From: Plasmopara viticola
Lineage: Eukaryota; Oomycota; Peronosporomycetes; Peronosporales; Peronosporaceae
Assembly (NCBI GenBank): GCA_001695595.3
Contig: MBPM02000014.1
Location: 186,001-250,000, forward strand
Length of the DNA stretch: 64,000 bases
Reading direction: 5' to 3'
Of the stretch, positions 46,977 to 58,444 are shown one piece after another; within the stretch, counting starts at the first letter, position 1; the number at the start of each line of letters is the position of its first letter. The translations under genes and the position numbers were made by a program. Below the pieces are notes generated by a model. That model made no database searches. It had not been told where the DNA came from and saw nothing but the letters and a program-made list of their open reading frames with translations.

Positions 46977-48236
46977 TCAAAATTTGCTTTCGTCAAATCT
47001 TCCTTAGGGGCCGTTTCACTCTATGTAATACTGGCAAGTTTGCACTTCGAGCATCAGAAGAAATAGGTAATATTGCTATCATCGTTACAATTGTATTTTT
47101 GGGGTGAAGTGTCATTTACAAAGATTTTGTTTGTATTGCGTTCTGAAAAACACCGCTGTCACTCACAAAAATATTCAATGGCTTATTATCAGACAGCTAG
47201 GATACGATTACGTTTAGTCTGCATATATTTGACGGCTTTTCTTCTGATACTGTGCAATAGTGAAATGGGAGCCGCTAACCAGCCCCTCTTTTCGCTAACC
47301 AGCCTCCCCCTCCTTGATGCAGTACCCCTAAGCTATTATATATATATATCTATGAATTGCTGGAGCGAACACCATTCATCAAAATGTTTGGTAGGGTATA
47401 GAACATTCCCAATGTAAAAAGACTTTGCAAACTCTCACCTTATCATCAAATTTCCATTTCTTCGACAACGAGTCAAGGAGAATCCATCATTGATACTACT
47501 AACGAGTCGTCGGAAGAGGCTCGCTTGGATGAGGGCTTCCTATTTACGTTCAAGGGAACAAGGAAACTTCAGATGTTGAAATAAAGCTGTATGCCTTAAA
47601 TGCTTGTGTGCGAAGATTCCAACTTCAAGCCGTAGCAGTAGCGTAAGCGCGTACGTTGAAGCCGTGGAACACGCTGTCAGTCTGCTATGATGGTTTGCAA
47701 AATTGCGAGGACAAGGTTTTTTAGTTCGCTGAGTTGTTGATGCCAACCAACGTGAACATAAACATAAGCCGTTCCTGAACACCTGCAAGGCCAGGTCCTT
47801 GAATTTGTTGAAAGGCAACATATTTTAAACTACTGTCAGTTGGGTCTGACTCTCGTGCGTATTGTCGCGTTAATGCGCGACAGTAGCGTCACGATAAGAC
47901 CTCGTGATGTATACAGTACTTGCGACGTAGCACGAAGACATTTGTTACGTAGGAGAAAACCGCTGGCTGCTCTTCTCAATTATCTTAAATCAGCGAGTCT
48001 TTGTGCGCCATACTATACGCAGTTTGACGCCGTACGGCATATTGTTTCTCCTAGAAATATGCTGTAGCGCCGGGAAAATTTGGTGGTAAGACTCTGCTCA
48101 CAAAAAAACAAACAATTTCATCCTTTCTCTTTTTGCACATGAAGGGTGTCTGCTCGACAAGCCAAATTTTCAGTAATGGCTTGGGAAAGAGCCGAAGACT
48201 AACTTTGGACAATAAGACTCTTATAATCAGACATTC
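46977..48236. other. Repeat debris, no supportable gene
   Basis: Only short frames are present. A (TA)n run lies near 47337-47350. I see no RNA gene or transposase motif. Confidence 0.5.
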
Positions 48237-49300
48237 GTGAACTTTTTGGTGTCTCCATTGATTTTTGTAACCGATAGAGAATTTGCTGTCATAAATGCTC
48301 TTTTTGATACATTTTCTGAAGCTAATAGCTTCCTTTGTCGCTGGCATATCAGCGAAAACATACTTGCCAGACAGCGCAGAACATTTGCACCGATAGAGGC
48401 ATTTCAAGAGCTCACGTGCCAATGGAATGCGTTAATGGTACTGACATAAACCACCGCCGGCCTACCGAAATGCGAGAGACCATTCCGCGTCAAGTGATGA
48501 CAAACCTTGATGAGACCGTGCTTGCGTACAATGAGAAATTGGTCTCTGCTTCTTTGCGTGGCAAACTGCATTTTGGCCATACAACAACTTCACGAGTGGA
48601 GAGCGCACACTCTTTGTTAAAGAAGTGGAATCTAAAATCAACGTGCGATTTCTTGCCATCTGGCTTGCGATGGCCACCTTGCTGCCATCAGGCCCCAATC
48701 TGCATAAGAGCGCGCGCTCGCGGATGTGCAGTTTGGCCAAGTATTTGCCGGGACGATGGGGAAGGTTTCGGTGGCAACGCTGAAATCAACCTTCAGCAAA
48801 TAGGCATGTTTTTCCCAAACTTTAGTCATCCATGCAAGTACAAATATAGATCAAAAGTACAGTATAAGTTCTCACCCGTGACGGTTTCGAATCGCATTGT
48901 AGCTCATTTAGCCTTCTCGGGAGACGACAGTCGTACCACTGCCACCATCATCAATCCACGAAGTGCTAGAACGAATCCGCGAACAATATGACGAGGTCTC
49001 CATATCACAGAAGGTCACATCTAGTAACCGCCCCGGATGGAAAAGTTTTTAATCCCACAAACGTACGAGGTAGTGGATGTCCCTCAGGATCGACTCAGCG
49101 CAAGTTGAGGTGGTTGATATGTTCCTTCGACCACATAGACGATGCGGAAATTGTGGAGGGACAAGACACAGTAGAAGGCGATGCAATGAGCTTGTTGATA
49201 ACAACAATAATGCCAATGCGTCTCGCACAGCCAATGCAGAGATCCTGTCGATAATTGAGGATACTCTGCTTGGTCTCCTAGTACTTAGTGAATCGCTCGA
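48237..49300 (+). pseudogene. MULE transposase remnant
   Basis: A MULE catalytic-region segment (FVTDREFAVINALFDTF...LCRWHISENI) begins at about 48250. A shifted frame (48480-48625) adds the conserved region with FGHTTTSRVESAHSLLKKW. Near 49040-49180 there are remnants of a basic linker and a CCHC knuckle (CGNCGGTRHSRRRC). This is the order of Mutator-like transposases. Several frameshifts inactivate it. It is a different, more complete copy than the fragment at 41.2 kb. Terminal inverted repeats were not located. Confidence 0.75.
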
Positions 49301-49630
49301 TTAGCCAATTTGAATATTATAAACCTGCTTCTTAGAACAATGATCTTCTGTCGCGATCGTTATCAAGTTATCAGCTTCCACACGTGCAAATTTGCAAGTT
49401 TTTCGCTTTGCGAATGCTTTATATCCTGCAGAATATTTAAATTTAATGGTTTTCGCAGCTTACATTGGGCTTTCTATTGGAAAAAGATGTATAGGAACTT
49501 ATGTGATTGTAGAGATACAAAAGTACAGCATTTTTAACGACAACAATATTAACTTAAGTAATTTCATGTAGTATGTAAAGCTCTAATTTATATGTAGCTA
49601 AATATGAGCAATTATCTAAAAACGTGAAAA
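49301..49630. other. Intergenic, 5' flank of COA7
   Basis: AT-rich, no gene. It separates the repeat graveyard from the housekeeping cluster and presumably contains the COA7 promoter. Confidence 0.5.
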
Positions 49631-50589
49631 ATGCCTGTTCATACCAGTGACCTTACTGCTTCCGAGGTGAAGCGGGTAAATCAGCAGCTTGAGGAGCGTC
49701 ATTACGAGTTCCGCTCCAATTGCAACGATGACTACAGTGATGCTAGCGCCTGCCATAGCTGGGGTGAGTGGCTGGCGGTCGTGGACAAGAATTACAAGGA
49801 TGCTGGTAATAGAATCAGCTTCGATGACGATGGAGGTCCTACCTATCCTATCGTATACGTATTGTATGTAGCGACGATATATGAGCAAAACTGCGCAAAA
49901 AATGGATACCCAGCATCATGTTTTAATTTTGGGCGGCTATATTGTGAGCTTTGTTGCTGTCAAGTAGTAGATTGTCGACAAGTTCTAATAGCGATCCTTT
50001 TGTCTTGGTCTGTAGTGGCCGGCAAGGGCTTAAAACAAAGTGATTCGGATGCACTAAAGCTCTTTGGTGCGTAACATACATGTTTGATACACTTGTGACT
50101 TGATGTTAGCATGAGAATTTCTTGCTGCGCAGAAAAATCGTGTGCGGGCGGCCACGCTGCTGGTTGCCATCACGTTGGATTTATGCGCTTACAGGGCATT
50201 GGCTGTCAAAATGTTACGGCTTGATGGATTTTCGATCAATTTGAGATTGCAATACTAACAGTTGTTTGGTTCAGGACTTTGTTAAGGCGCTTGCAGCATT
50301 CAAAGAAGGATGCAAACACGACGATGCGCATAGCTGTAATCGAGTAGCTTCCATGTACTTGTCACCGGCACCAAGCAGTCCAATCGAGCGCGATATCCAG
50401 GAAGCCAAAACGTATTTGGAAAAAGCTTGCGACGCTAATTTCGCTCCTGCGTGCCACAACCTTGCTGTGATGTACAAGAAGGGCGACGGAAGTATTCCGA
50501 AGAATCAGTCTAAGTACGAGGAATATCGTACCAAGACGCAAAAGCTCGTTGAGCATGCGGGTGGCATCTCTTCCATCAAGTCAACTTGA
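49631..50589 (+). CDS. COA7: Sel1-repeat cytochrome c oxidase assembly factor COA7
   Basis: I model five exons: 49631-49805, 49872-49943, 50016-50066, 50133-50212 and 50275-50589. The introns are 66, 72, 66 and 62 bp. All phases agree and give 230 residues, close to the known length of COA7. The protein is a series of Cys-containing Sel1-like alpha-hairpins: YEQNCAKNGYPASCFNFGRLY, EKSCAGGHAAGCHHVGFM, FKEGCKHDDAHSCNRVASMY and LEKACDANFAPACHNLAVMY. Paired cysteines at regular spacing are typical of the mitochondrial intermembrane-space member, which is oxidised by the MIA pathway and helps assemble respiratory complex IV. Convergent with DZIP1, with stops 70 bp apart. Confidence 0.9.
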
Positions 50590-50659
50590 AATTCTCTTGC
50601 TTCAGTGACGCAAGAAGTGCAGATCGATAATTCCTGGGAAGTGTTATGTCTATTGCATG

Positions 50660-53379
50660 CTACGTGAGCATAACTTCTAAAGTGTCATCAAAGCTTGAAA
50701 TGTCGTCATTTTCACCATTCCAGGTGGTGATATTAGGAGCAGGCTCATGATGGAATATTGATTTTGCCTGCCTTTGCAAACGTCCGGCATTAGCTTTTCT
50801 TCCGACGACCACAGTAAGGTTGTTTTTTGCAGAATATTGACGGGCTGTGCCTTTGACCGAATCGGCGTTGGCAGTCTTAATCGAATCGTGTTGTGGCAAT
50901 TGGTTGCTAATTGGTTTGTCATTCAAGGTAAGCGTTCTCACGACATTAACTGCATCATCTTCGCTGCTACCGGTATCACCCGGTTGCTTTACCTTGACAC
51001 CAGTCTCAGTAGCTGCCATCGCCTGTCTTACAAGGCCTTGATTGAGCTCAGATTTTTCCCAAGTCTTTGCTTTAAAGTGTTCTAGCGCATCTTGGCGTGC
51101 CTTCTCCATCGGTACCCACTCCTTTTCGATTACCGCGTTGACACTATTCTCGCAATTCACCATCGTCGACAAAATTTTCGCAGACAGCACTTCTAAATGT
51201 CCACGTAGGGCTAGTTTCACGATTGCCAAGTTGTCGTTGGATATCCTGGCACTGTTTGGTGAGACACCGAATCGTTGAGTAAACTGGTCAAGTTGCTTCA
51301 GGCAAGTAGCCACACGTTCTTTGGCCACACCCTCGTCGTGTTGAAAGATACTACGAACACATTTATGTCGGGAGACAGAAAAAGTGTAATTTTTGGAGAC
51401 GGGATTATCGCTCGACGCCACTCTGTTTGCCGCGCTATCCGTGAAACACAATCGCAAGTAAGCACAATTAGTTTTTGCTGATCAAAATAAGACAAGCGTA
51501 TTGCTTTAGGTCACCTTTGAGCACGCTCAGCAATGAAGTCGAGAAGATCTTGACTGGCCATTTGCTGAGTGTAGTCAACAACGCTTTCCTCCTCTTTATG
51601 TGTATTAGCTCCAAGTATTTCTACCTTTTCAGTGACATCGCCTTTGTCGACAATTGATAAGCTATTGTCCGGTGATACAAAGTCATACCTGCTATCGTGT
51701 TCTAGATCATCTACATCACTTAATTGCGCCTTAGCATGAACCAAGGGTGTTTCCAATACAGCAAGCGTCTGAGTTGCCATATCTGCGTAACTCCAGACCA
51801 ATGCATTTGTACCCACATCTTTGCAGAATGGCAGACATACTGTTTCTGGCATCGAGCTGCTACTTTCGTCTGTCTGTACAGTCTCATTAGCTGTACAAAG
51901 TCGCTCAGTTTGAGAGCTTGTGTCTTGCTGCACAGTAGCAGAGACTTCAGGTGGTAAATGATTTTGCTGCTCATCCGTCTGCACAGTCTTATTAACTAAA
52001 TAACTTTGCTCTGTTTGCGAACTCATTTCTTGCCGTTCGACAAAAGGTACCATACGTGACAGCGCCAACTTATCCGCCAGCTCTTTCTTTTTCTTTAAAG
52101 CGGAGAGATGTAAAGCTTGCACTTTCGTCATTTCTTTTCGTACTGATGTTAACTCTTCTTTCATGTCCTCAAGAGCTCGTCGTAGAACATTTATTTCTGT
52201 TTCCGCTGCCGTCAAGGCGTCCTCACTTTTGTGTGGTAACTCAAATGGTAAAACAATGTCATTTGAGCTTTCCATCATTTGATTTTCACGTCTCAGGAAA
52301 TCGATTTGCTGCTTAAGATCACCCAGCTTCTCCTCGGATTGTTGCTTCTCGATACTCATTTCATCAAGTTGGTGTTTTAACGCTTCATTTTGCTGCTCGA
52401 TCTTCAGCTGATGTTCTTTCATCTTTTCTGCTACTGATACTTCTGTATGCAGTCGCTCATACATTTGCTCAATACTTTCTCTTCCATCGAGCGCAAGCGA
52501 TCGTAGTGTCTCCTCATGCTCATGTAGCGCTTTTTCAATTTGCTGTACCATTTTCTGCAATGTGGCCTCAGTTGCTACGACGTTCGCCCTTCTTACCTCA
52601 CTAGTCTTTTCTATCTCAACAGTAGAATCCCTACTCATTCTATGCATCACAGGAGTCTCCACCGCAATACTCTTTTCACTATGTCGCCGCACCAAATGCT
52701 TCTCAAGGTATCCTGCCGACGAAAAGAGCTTGCCACAAAACCCACACACTCGAGCTTCTTGCGCTGGTGTAGTCAAATCATCTCCATCATCACCATGTTT
52801 AACTGGCACTGCTCGTATTTTCTGCTTTGCTCGTCGTTCCGAAATCAACTCTGTCAATAACGTCTCGATCGTCGCCACTGCTGACGGTGAAGCTCTAGAT
52901 GATGCAACAATACTCGATTACAAATCGATCGACTAGCTTGTAATCAACAATAGCAAGCAAGAAATGTACCCATGTATTTGCAACAACTTTGCAATATTTT
53001 GTAGCACTTGGTGTAGCCTTTCCACCTGCTTCTCACCACTGCGTGCTTTTGCCTTCCACTTTTGCAAACTCGACACCAGCTCGTCCCGCTCCTGCTCCAT
53101 CAGCCGCACTTCTTGGTTCATTGAACTGAGCACATCGCTATCTCTTGCACGCATAAAAAGCACGTATTCCATCGACAGCTGGAAGATGCGCACGAGGAAC
53201 CAAGCGTCGTGTATCGATGGGTCTTTTGACGTATTGGGCAATCGTGCAAACGTGATGTGGAGAGCATACGGCTCTAGCATGGCAGGATCCCCTCGCTTAA
53301 CCACATCCGTGACGTCTAAATCTCGAAGCAGCCGCCAATTAAGTTTTTCGCTGCGCTCTCGCCAGCAGAACCGCCGCAT
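50660..53379 (-). CDS. DZIP1: Cilium assembly protein DZIP1 (Iguana)
   Basis: I model three exons: 53379-52970, 52894-51515 and 51434-50660 (854 residues, similar to animal DZIP1). The introns are 75 and 80 bp. The N terminus is the Dzip-like domain (FCWRERSEKLNWRLL, then DPSIHDAWFLVRIFQLSMEY). A coiled coil and a single C2H2 finger (CGFCGKLFSSAGYLEKHLVRRH) follow. A long coiled coil of about 250 residues and a low-complexity tail complete it. In animals the protein works at the basal body and transition zone in ciliogenesis. The third exon's acceptor could instead be 12 bp further downstream (CAAACAG) without a frame change. The start ATG is 135 bp from the divergent NOL10 ATG. Confidence 0.85.
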
Positions 53380-53514
53380 GTGAAAAAATATCTGATTCGA
53401 GTAGCTGGTCGAAATATGGATGCAATAAAGTCAGAAAAAAAAGATTGTCGAATAGATGTCGTAATTTTCCTGTTTTCTATTAGCCAATCGCAATCTCGCC
53501 CATACTTGGCTGGT
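53380..53514. promoter_or_regulatory. Shared divergent promoter of DZIP1 and NOL10
   Basis: Only 135 bp separate the two start codons, so both core promoters must lie here or in the 5' ends of the genes. I could not assign a TATA box or an oomycete initiator with confidence. The NOL10 frame stays open through this stretch from a GTG at 53380, and it contains an in-frame ATG near 53416. NOL10 homology starts only after 53515. Confidence 0.45.
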
Positions 53515-55680
53515 ATGGCTGCGCTGGCTGCTTCCTCGCTCAATGGCGTCAAGATCTACAACTTGTCTTCGGGCAAGACGCTACCCCAATGGCTGGCTGA
53601 GAAGGGTGGTAGTCGCAAGGCTCTAGCGAAAGACGAAGACTACCGCCGACGCGTGGAGCTCTTGCAAGACTTTCACTTTAAAGCCGGCTCGCAGCGCATA
53701 CGCATGTCGTCGGATGGAAACTACGTGGTAGCCACAGGTCTCTACCCTCCTTCTGTCAAGGTATTTGATGTGCGCGACCTGAGTCTAAAGTTTGAGCGTG
53801 GGCTGGACGCTGAAGTGGTGCAACTTGAGGTGCTGTCCTCCGACTTTGGCAAGCTTGCGTTTTTACAAGCAGACCGATCTGTGGCTTTTCACGCTCCTTA
53901 TGGTATGCACTACAGCATACGAATTCCAAAGTTTGGTCGAGATATGACGTACCACCGTGAGAATTGCGACTTGTACGTAGCGGCATCGGGTACCGACGTG
54001 TACCGAATGAACCTGGACCGAGGCTGTTTCATGGCTCCACTGGAGCTGCAGTCCCAGTCTTCGGCTGCCAATGTAGTTCAGCTCAACCCTTATCATCAGC
54101 TATTGGGTGTCGGCTGCGAAGGCGGAATAGTTGAGATGTTTGACTCAAGAAATCAGCAACGAGTGGGTAGTCTAGACATTGCAGCGTACTGTGCGCCTAA
54201 TTCAGACAAGCAGTTGGAAGTCACAGCGTTACAATTCGATGATGATGGACTGACGTTTGGCGTCGGAACGTCCGAGGGTCAGTGTATGCTGTACGATCTG
54301 CGCTCGTCGCGTTCGCTGCTGGAAAAGAATCATCAGTATGGATTACCCATCGTTGATCTGCAATTTCACGATTACGCGCGCAAGGTGATCTCGTCAGATG
54401 CTAAGGTGATTAAGATTTGGGACCGTCAGACTGGTGCCGTCTTTACGAACATTGAAACGCCTGCAGAAGTTAAGGATGTGTGTATCGTCGAAGGATCACA
54501 GGGCAAGTCCGGTGTGTTGCTTGTAGCTGGCGAACAGGAACGGGTCATGAGCTACTACATTCCAGAGCTGGGGATCGCTCCAAAGTGGTACTCATTTTTA
54601 GATTCGCTTACGGAGGAGCTGGAGGAAGAAGCACAAGCCACGGTGTACGATGATTATCGGTTTGTCACTCGCGCGGACATTGCCTCGTTCGGACTCGATC
54701 ACTTGGTGGGCACTCCTTTGCTTAAGGCATACATGCACGGGTTTTTCATGGACGCACGCTTATACAATAAGGTGAAAGCTGTGGCAGAGCCATTTGCATA
54801 CGAAGAGTGGCGCAAGAAGAAGCTGAAAGAGAAGCTCGAAGCGAAGCAAGCTCCCCGAATTTCAATCCAGCGCCGGTTGCCGAAAATCAATCGCGCAACA
54901 GCCGAGCGGATCTTGCAGAGCAAAGCTAAGCGCGAAAAGGTCAACAAAGAAGGTGAAGCCGATGCCGACGCCGATGCCGATCGGAGATTGTCAAATCCGC
55001 TTGGAGACGATCGTTTTTCACGCATGTTTACGTCTCCAGACTTTGAAGTGGATGAGGAGAGCGATACGTACCGTATGCTTCATCCAAACGCTAGTAATAC
55101 GAAGCAACAGCGCAAGCAAGTGGAAGATATGGACAGTGATGCTGATACGGACGAAGAAAATAGTGACGAAGTGGCTGGTCGTTTTGCCCGTGTAGATGAT
55201 CAAGACGAGGATGAAGAGATTGAAGGCAGATCAAGCTGCGAGTCATCAAACGAGGAAGATGATTTTCAAGATCGTGCTCCAAAGCGCGCTGCTTTGAATA
55301 GTAAGCGAAAAGCTGCACCCAAGTTTTATGAAATAGCAGAAGGTGAGAAGGTGGACAATCTCATGGTGTTCGGCTCGTCGAGTGACCGTGCTGCTCAGCG
55401 TGAGAAGAAACAACTGGCCAAACTGCCACTTGCTGAGCGGCTAAAAATGCAGCGTGTGACGGAGAAGGAGCGCAGCGCTTTTAAGAAGGAAGAGACTGCG
55501 GGTGGCGGCTACGTTCGTGAAATGTCGTTCGTTCCACAAGCAGATCTTTGTAAACAACAGCGTGCTCGGAATCGCGATAGCAATGACAACAATGATGGCA
55601 ATGAAAAGCGACGGAAGAAGCGAGGCGTTGGCGATTTAAAGCTCGCGAAATCAGCAGGACGCGGTCGCTTCCGTAGATAA
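53515..55680 (+). CDS. NOL10: Nucleolar WD-repeat protein NOL10/ENP2
   Basis: This single-exon gene encodes 721 residues. I start at the ATG (53515) that precedes the family-typical SSLNGVKIYNLSSGKTLPQW. The seven-bladed WD-type beta-propeller follows, with conserved stretches LSLKFERGLDAEVVQ, RIPKFGRDMTYHRENCDLY, YDLRSSRSLLEKNHQYGLPI and STVYDDY-like TVYDDYRFVTRAD. After it comes LLKAYMHGFFMDARLYNKVK, typical of NOL10. The C-terminal third is acidic and then very basic, ending in KSAGRGRFRR. The yeast homolog Enp2 is part of the small-subunit processome (with Bfr2/Lcp5) and is needed for early 18S rRNA processing. Confidence 0.93.
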   Translation: MAALAASSLNGVKIYNLSSGKTLPQWLAEKGGSRKALAKDEDYRRRVELLQDFHFKAGSQRIRMSSDGNYVVATGLYPPSVKVFDVRDLSLKFERGLDAEVVQLEVLSSDFGKLAFLQADRSVAFHAPYGMHYSIRIPKFGRDMTYHRENCDLYVAASGTDVYRMNLDRGCFMAPLELQSQSSAANVVQLNPYHQLLGVGCEGGIVEMFDSRNQQRVGSLDIAAYCAPNSDKQLEVTALQFDDDGLTFGVGTSEGQCMLYDLRSSRSLLEKNHQYGLPIVDLQFHDYARKVISSDAKVIKIWDRQTGAVFTNIETPAEVKDVCIVEGSQGKSGVLLVAGEQERVMSYYIPELGIAPKWYSFLDSLTEELEEEAQATVYDDYRFVTRADIASFGLDHLVGTPLLKAYMHGFFMDARLYNKVKAVAEPFAYEEWRKKKLKEKLEAKQAPRISIQRRLPKINRATAERILQSKAKREKVNKEGEADADADADRRLSNPLGDDRFSRMFTSPDFEVDEESDTYRMLHPNASNTKQQRKQVEDMDSDADTDEENSDEVAGRFARVDDQDEDEEIEGRSSCESSNEEDDFQDRAPKRAALNSKRKAAPKFYEIAEGEKVDNLMVFGSSSDRAAQREKKQLAKLPLAERLKMQRVTEKERSAFKKEETAGGGYVREMSFVPQADLCKQQRARNRDSNDNNDGNEKRRKKRGVGDLKLAKSAGRGRFRR

Positions 55681-55824
55681 TCTTGTGTTAGATTTGATAG
55701 ACAATGTAGTACATTTTGATTCGGATACAAGTTTTATAGGGACGTGCATGGCGTTATAATACAAATCAGTCGTTGAATAATATCGTACCATCAGCTGTTT
55801 AAAATTGTGGCAGTAGCCATTAAT

Positions 55825-57694
55825 ATGTTGCAACGGGTTTTGGCTCGGGAAAATGTGGAAGAGCGTCGGCGGAAGTTGTTCGGCTCTAGCGGCATTACAA
55901 CCCACCGTCAATTCATACAACGTCCCCTTTGGGATGTGGCTCATGCTTTAGACCTGTCGATTTGTGAGACAGAGGTAAGCATATATGATACGTGAGGCTC
56001 GAGATATATGTACCCACCGACGTTTGTGCAGAAGTTGATGACAAAAGTCTCGATACGACTAGCCCCTGCCGGTCGGTCGGTAATGAAAAATGTAATACTC
56101 TTCGTTGTTTGATGCTGTGCTCAGAATTGTTTTCGCTAGGTCTTCGACCTCTTTTTGGAAAGTGTGAACCATCCGACATTTCTACGCACGGGTCTGACAA
56201 GCATCGATCAAGCTTTAAATGGAGGACTTCATTGTCGAGCGCTGTCCGAGGCACGAACCTCGAGGTTTAAAAGTTTGGTCATAGCTGACGAGATGGTGTT
56301 GAGAACAGTTTGTTGGCGCCGCAGCAATCGGTAAAAGTCAAGTGGCTATGACACTTGCAGTTGTGTGCGCCATGGATTATCCAGAAAATGAAGTTTTGTT
56401 CTTTGATGTGGAGCACAATTTAAGTGTCACCCGGTGAGTCTGTCATGACTAGTGGTTGGCATGACGAAGACATTAACATCGTTCCTTATAGCTTGTTGCA
56501 GATAACCATTGCACGCATCAACATGACACATGGTGGCCAAGAGACTGACGTTGATGCTTTGGCAACCGCTGTCATCAAGCGCATACGCGTCGTAAAGGTT
56601 AATTCAATTGCCGGTTTCTTCTTAGAGTATGGAAGTTGTGGCTTATTGTTTGGTACGTTCATGAGAGACCATGTCCATCTTGACGAAGAAATGTGGAGCA
56701 GACTTAAAGAGGTGGAAGGTGCAATGCATTTGCATAAAGTAAAGCTTATTATCATCGACTGCGTCTCGACGCTCTTTATAAAGGTTGCTGCTTGACCATG
56801 TTTGTAGACTCTTATAGCTCTAATGTGCGGTTTTGACTGAAAGAAATGTCTATGTTCTGTCAGGCTAATGATTTAACATACGCTCAGCGTCAGCATCAAA
56901 TGGTGCGAATGGCAAGGGATCTAAAGTACGTGCAGTATTTTCATGCGCATTCATATAGCTGTAAAGTTGACGTTCCCAGGTTATTCGCAGACACATACCA
57001 AGCGTTCGTTGTAGTTACAAATCGTGCAACTACAGTTGAAGGCGAAGGTAGAGAGAATTTTTGTACATGAAGGACCTTGTATCCAGGATGATATGCAGTG
57101 ATATGGCAGATGGATCATACACGAAGCCACAACTAAGTGACACTTGGGCGCACTACGTCACTACTAGAGTCTGTAAATGCAATGGCTATCGGCATTTAGT
57201 CTTTTTTGTCCAATGAACCTTTGCTGTCTTCTAGTTCATCATGGAGCGGCATGCTCTCTATCATGCAATCACTATCGTCAAGTCACCCGTTGCAGGTTAC
57301 GTCATTCAACCTTTCATAGTCAAGGTACGAAATTGTTCAGCATTGTTTAGACACACGATGATCAACTTGCAACGGTCAATAGGACAATGGTGTGGAAGCT
57401 AATAGGGATAAGCCTACTCGGTTAGCAGACTTTGACGAGTTTGCCATCGACGACAACTTATTGAGCGATCTTGCAACGGCCAGAGTGAATCCAGCATGCA
57501 CATTACGATCAACACAGCACAGTAATGCGGACGATCCGGATGCTACTCAACTCTTAAGTCAAAGCGACGAAAAAGGGTCTCAATTGCACCCTAAAGTTCT
57601 GGAAACGGAACGAAAAAGCTTTGATTTTGTGTCCAACTCCGACTCGGAAGATGAAAACTCGCTGTTTTTTTGGGACGCTGTAACGGAAGAGTAG
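55825..57694 (+). CDS. RAD51 paralog (RAD51B-like) recombinase
   Basis: I model nine exons: 55825-55974, 56140-56250, 56309-56433, 56492-56783, 56864-56925, 56980-57047, 57110-57168, 57235-57324 and 57383-57694 (422 residues). All phases agree. The RecA core has the pre-Walker LRTGLTSIDQALNGGLHC and Walker A (GAAAIGKSQ). It also has the FFDVEHN strand, Walker B (KLIIIDCVS), FADTYQAFVVVTNRATT, and the late DTWAHYVTTR motif. RAD51 paralogs help load RAD51 during recombination repair. RAD51B is the best guess, but RAD51C/D or XRCC3 cannot be excluded. Intron 2 (56251-56308) starts with GC rather than GT (GAG|GCACGA). The C-terminal 100 residues are acidic and unusual. Confidence 0.8.
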
Positions 57695-57826
57695 GATGAT
57701 CAGTAAAAGTAAACAAGGCACCTTTAATAATTAAATAAGCCAAAAGTTATCAACGCCATGTCGAAAGATGGCAGGAAGCTTAGAAGGGTGTATTAAGCAC
57801 GACGTACGTCCAGCGACTGTCAGCTC

Positions 57827-58444
57827 TTACGCCTTGAGAGCGTAGCGACGCTTGGGAAAGTACGCCTCTTTCTTTTGCTGCTTAAGAGTTTTAATTGCTT
57901 TGTCGTGCTTGGAGAGTTGACGACGAATAGCGCGCGTCTTTTTTCGGCGCAAGTCCAGTGGTACGTGCTTCTTGTTGCCCAGAGCGGAGCGAAGCTTTGC
58001 CTTCTGGTTCTGGTTGTACACCGTCAGCACACGAGCGATCGACTTGCGCACCACACGGATCTTGCTTAGCTTAGAAGCGGCACCGCCAATGACCTTAGCC
58101 ACACGAAGCTGGGCTAGCTCCTGCTGGTAGTCATCCAGTTGACGCAGTAGCTCTGTTTTGCTCTTAGTGCGTAGCTCGTGTGCCTTGATCTGAACTGTAG
58201 CAGCCAATGAACACAGGAATGTTAGCATGCTATTCAAAAGTCGGTAACGCCGAATAGGCGGGAAGACGGACAGCAAGCAGTGAAGCAGGCAGTGATTGAA
58301 TTTATCGCAATTGCGTCAAGCACCAGCGCCAATCCTTGTATCTTAAGCTGACTTCGACCTGTACTGCCCGTCTCCCTCCATCTCTGGGCTCCTATGCCAT
58401 TGCAGCTAACCGTCTTTCGTAATCGTCATTTAAATCTTACCCAT
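57827..58444 (-). CDS. RPL35: 60S ribosomal protein L35 (uL29)
   Basis: Two exons, 58444-58441 (just ATG plus one base) and 58194-57827, flank a 246-bp intron. Together they give exactly 123 residues, the usual eukaryotic length. The start reads [18 protein letters not shown]. The core [30 protein letters not shown] is nearly invariant across eukaryotes. The C terminus is the Lys/Arg-rich KKTRAIRR...KRRYALKA extension. uL29 sits at the exit tunnel of the large subunit. A tiny first exon with a longer first intron is common in ribosomal protein genes. Confidence 0.96.

Noticed and set aside
47337..47350. (TA)n run as a microsatellite of interest
   Set aside because: Only about seven dinucleotides long and typical of AT-rich intergenic DNA.
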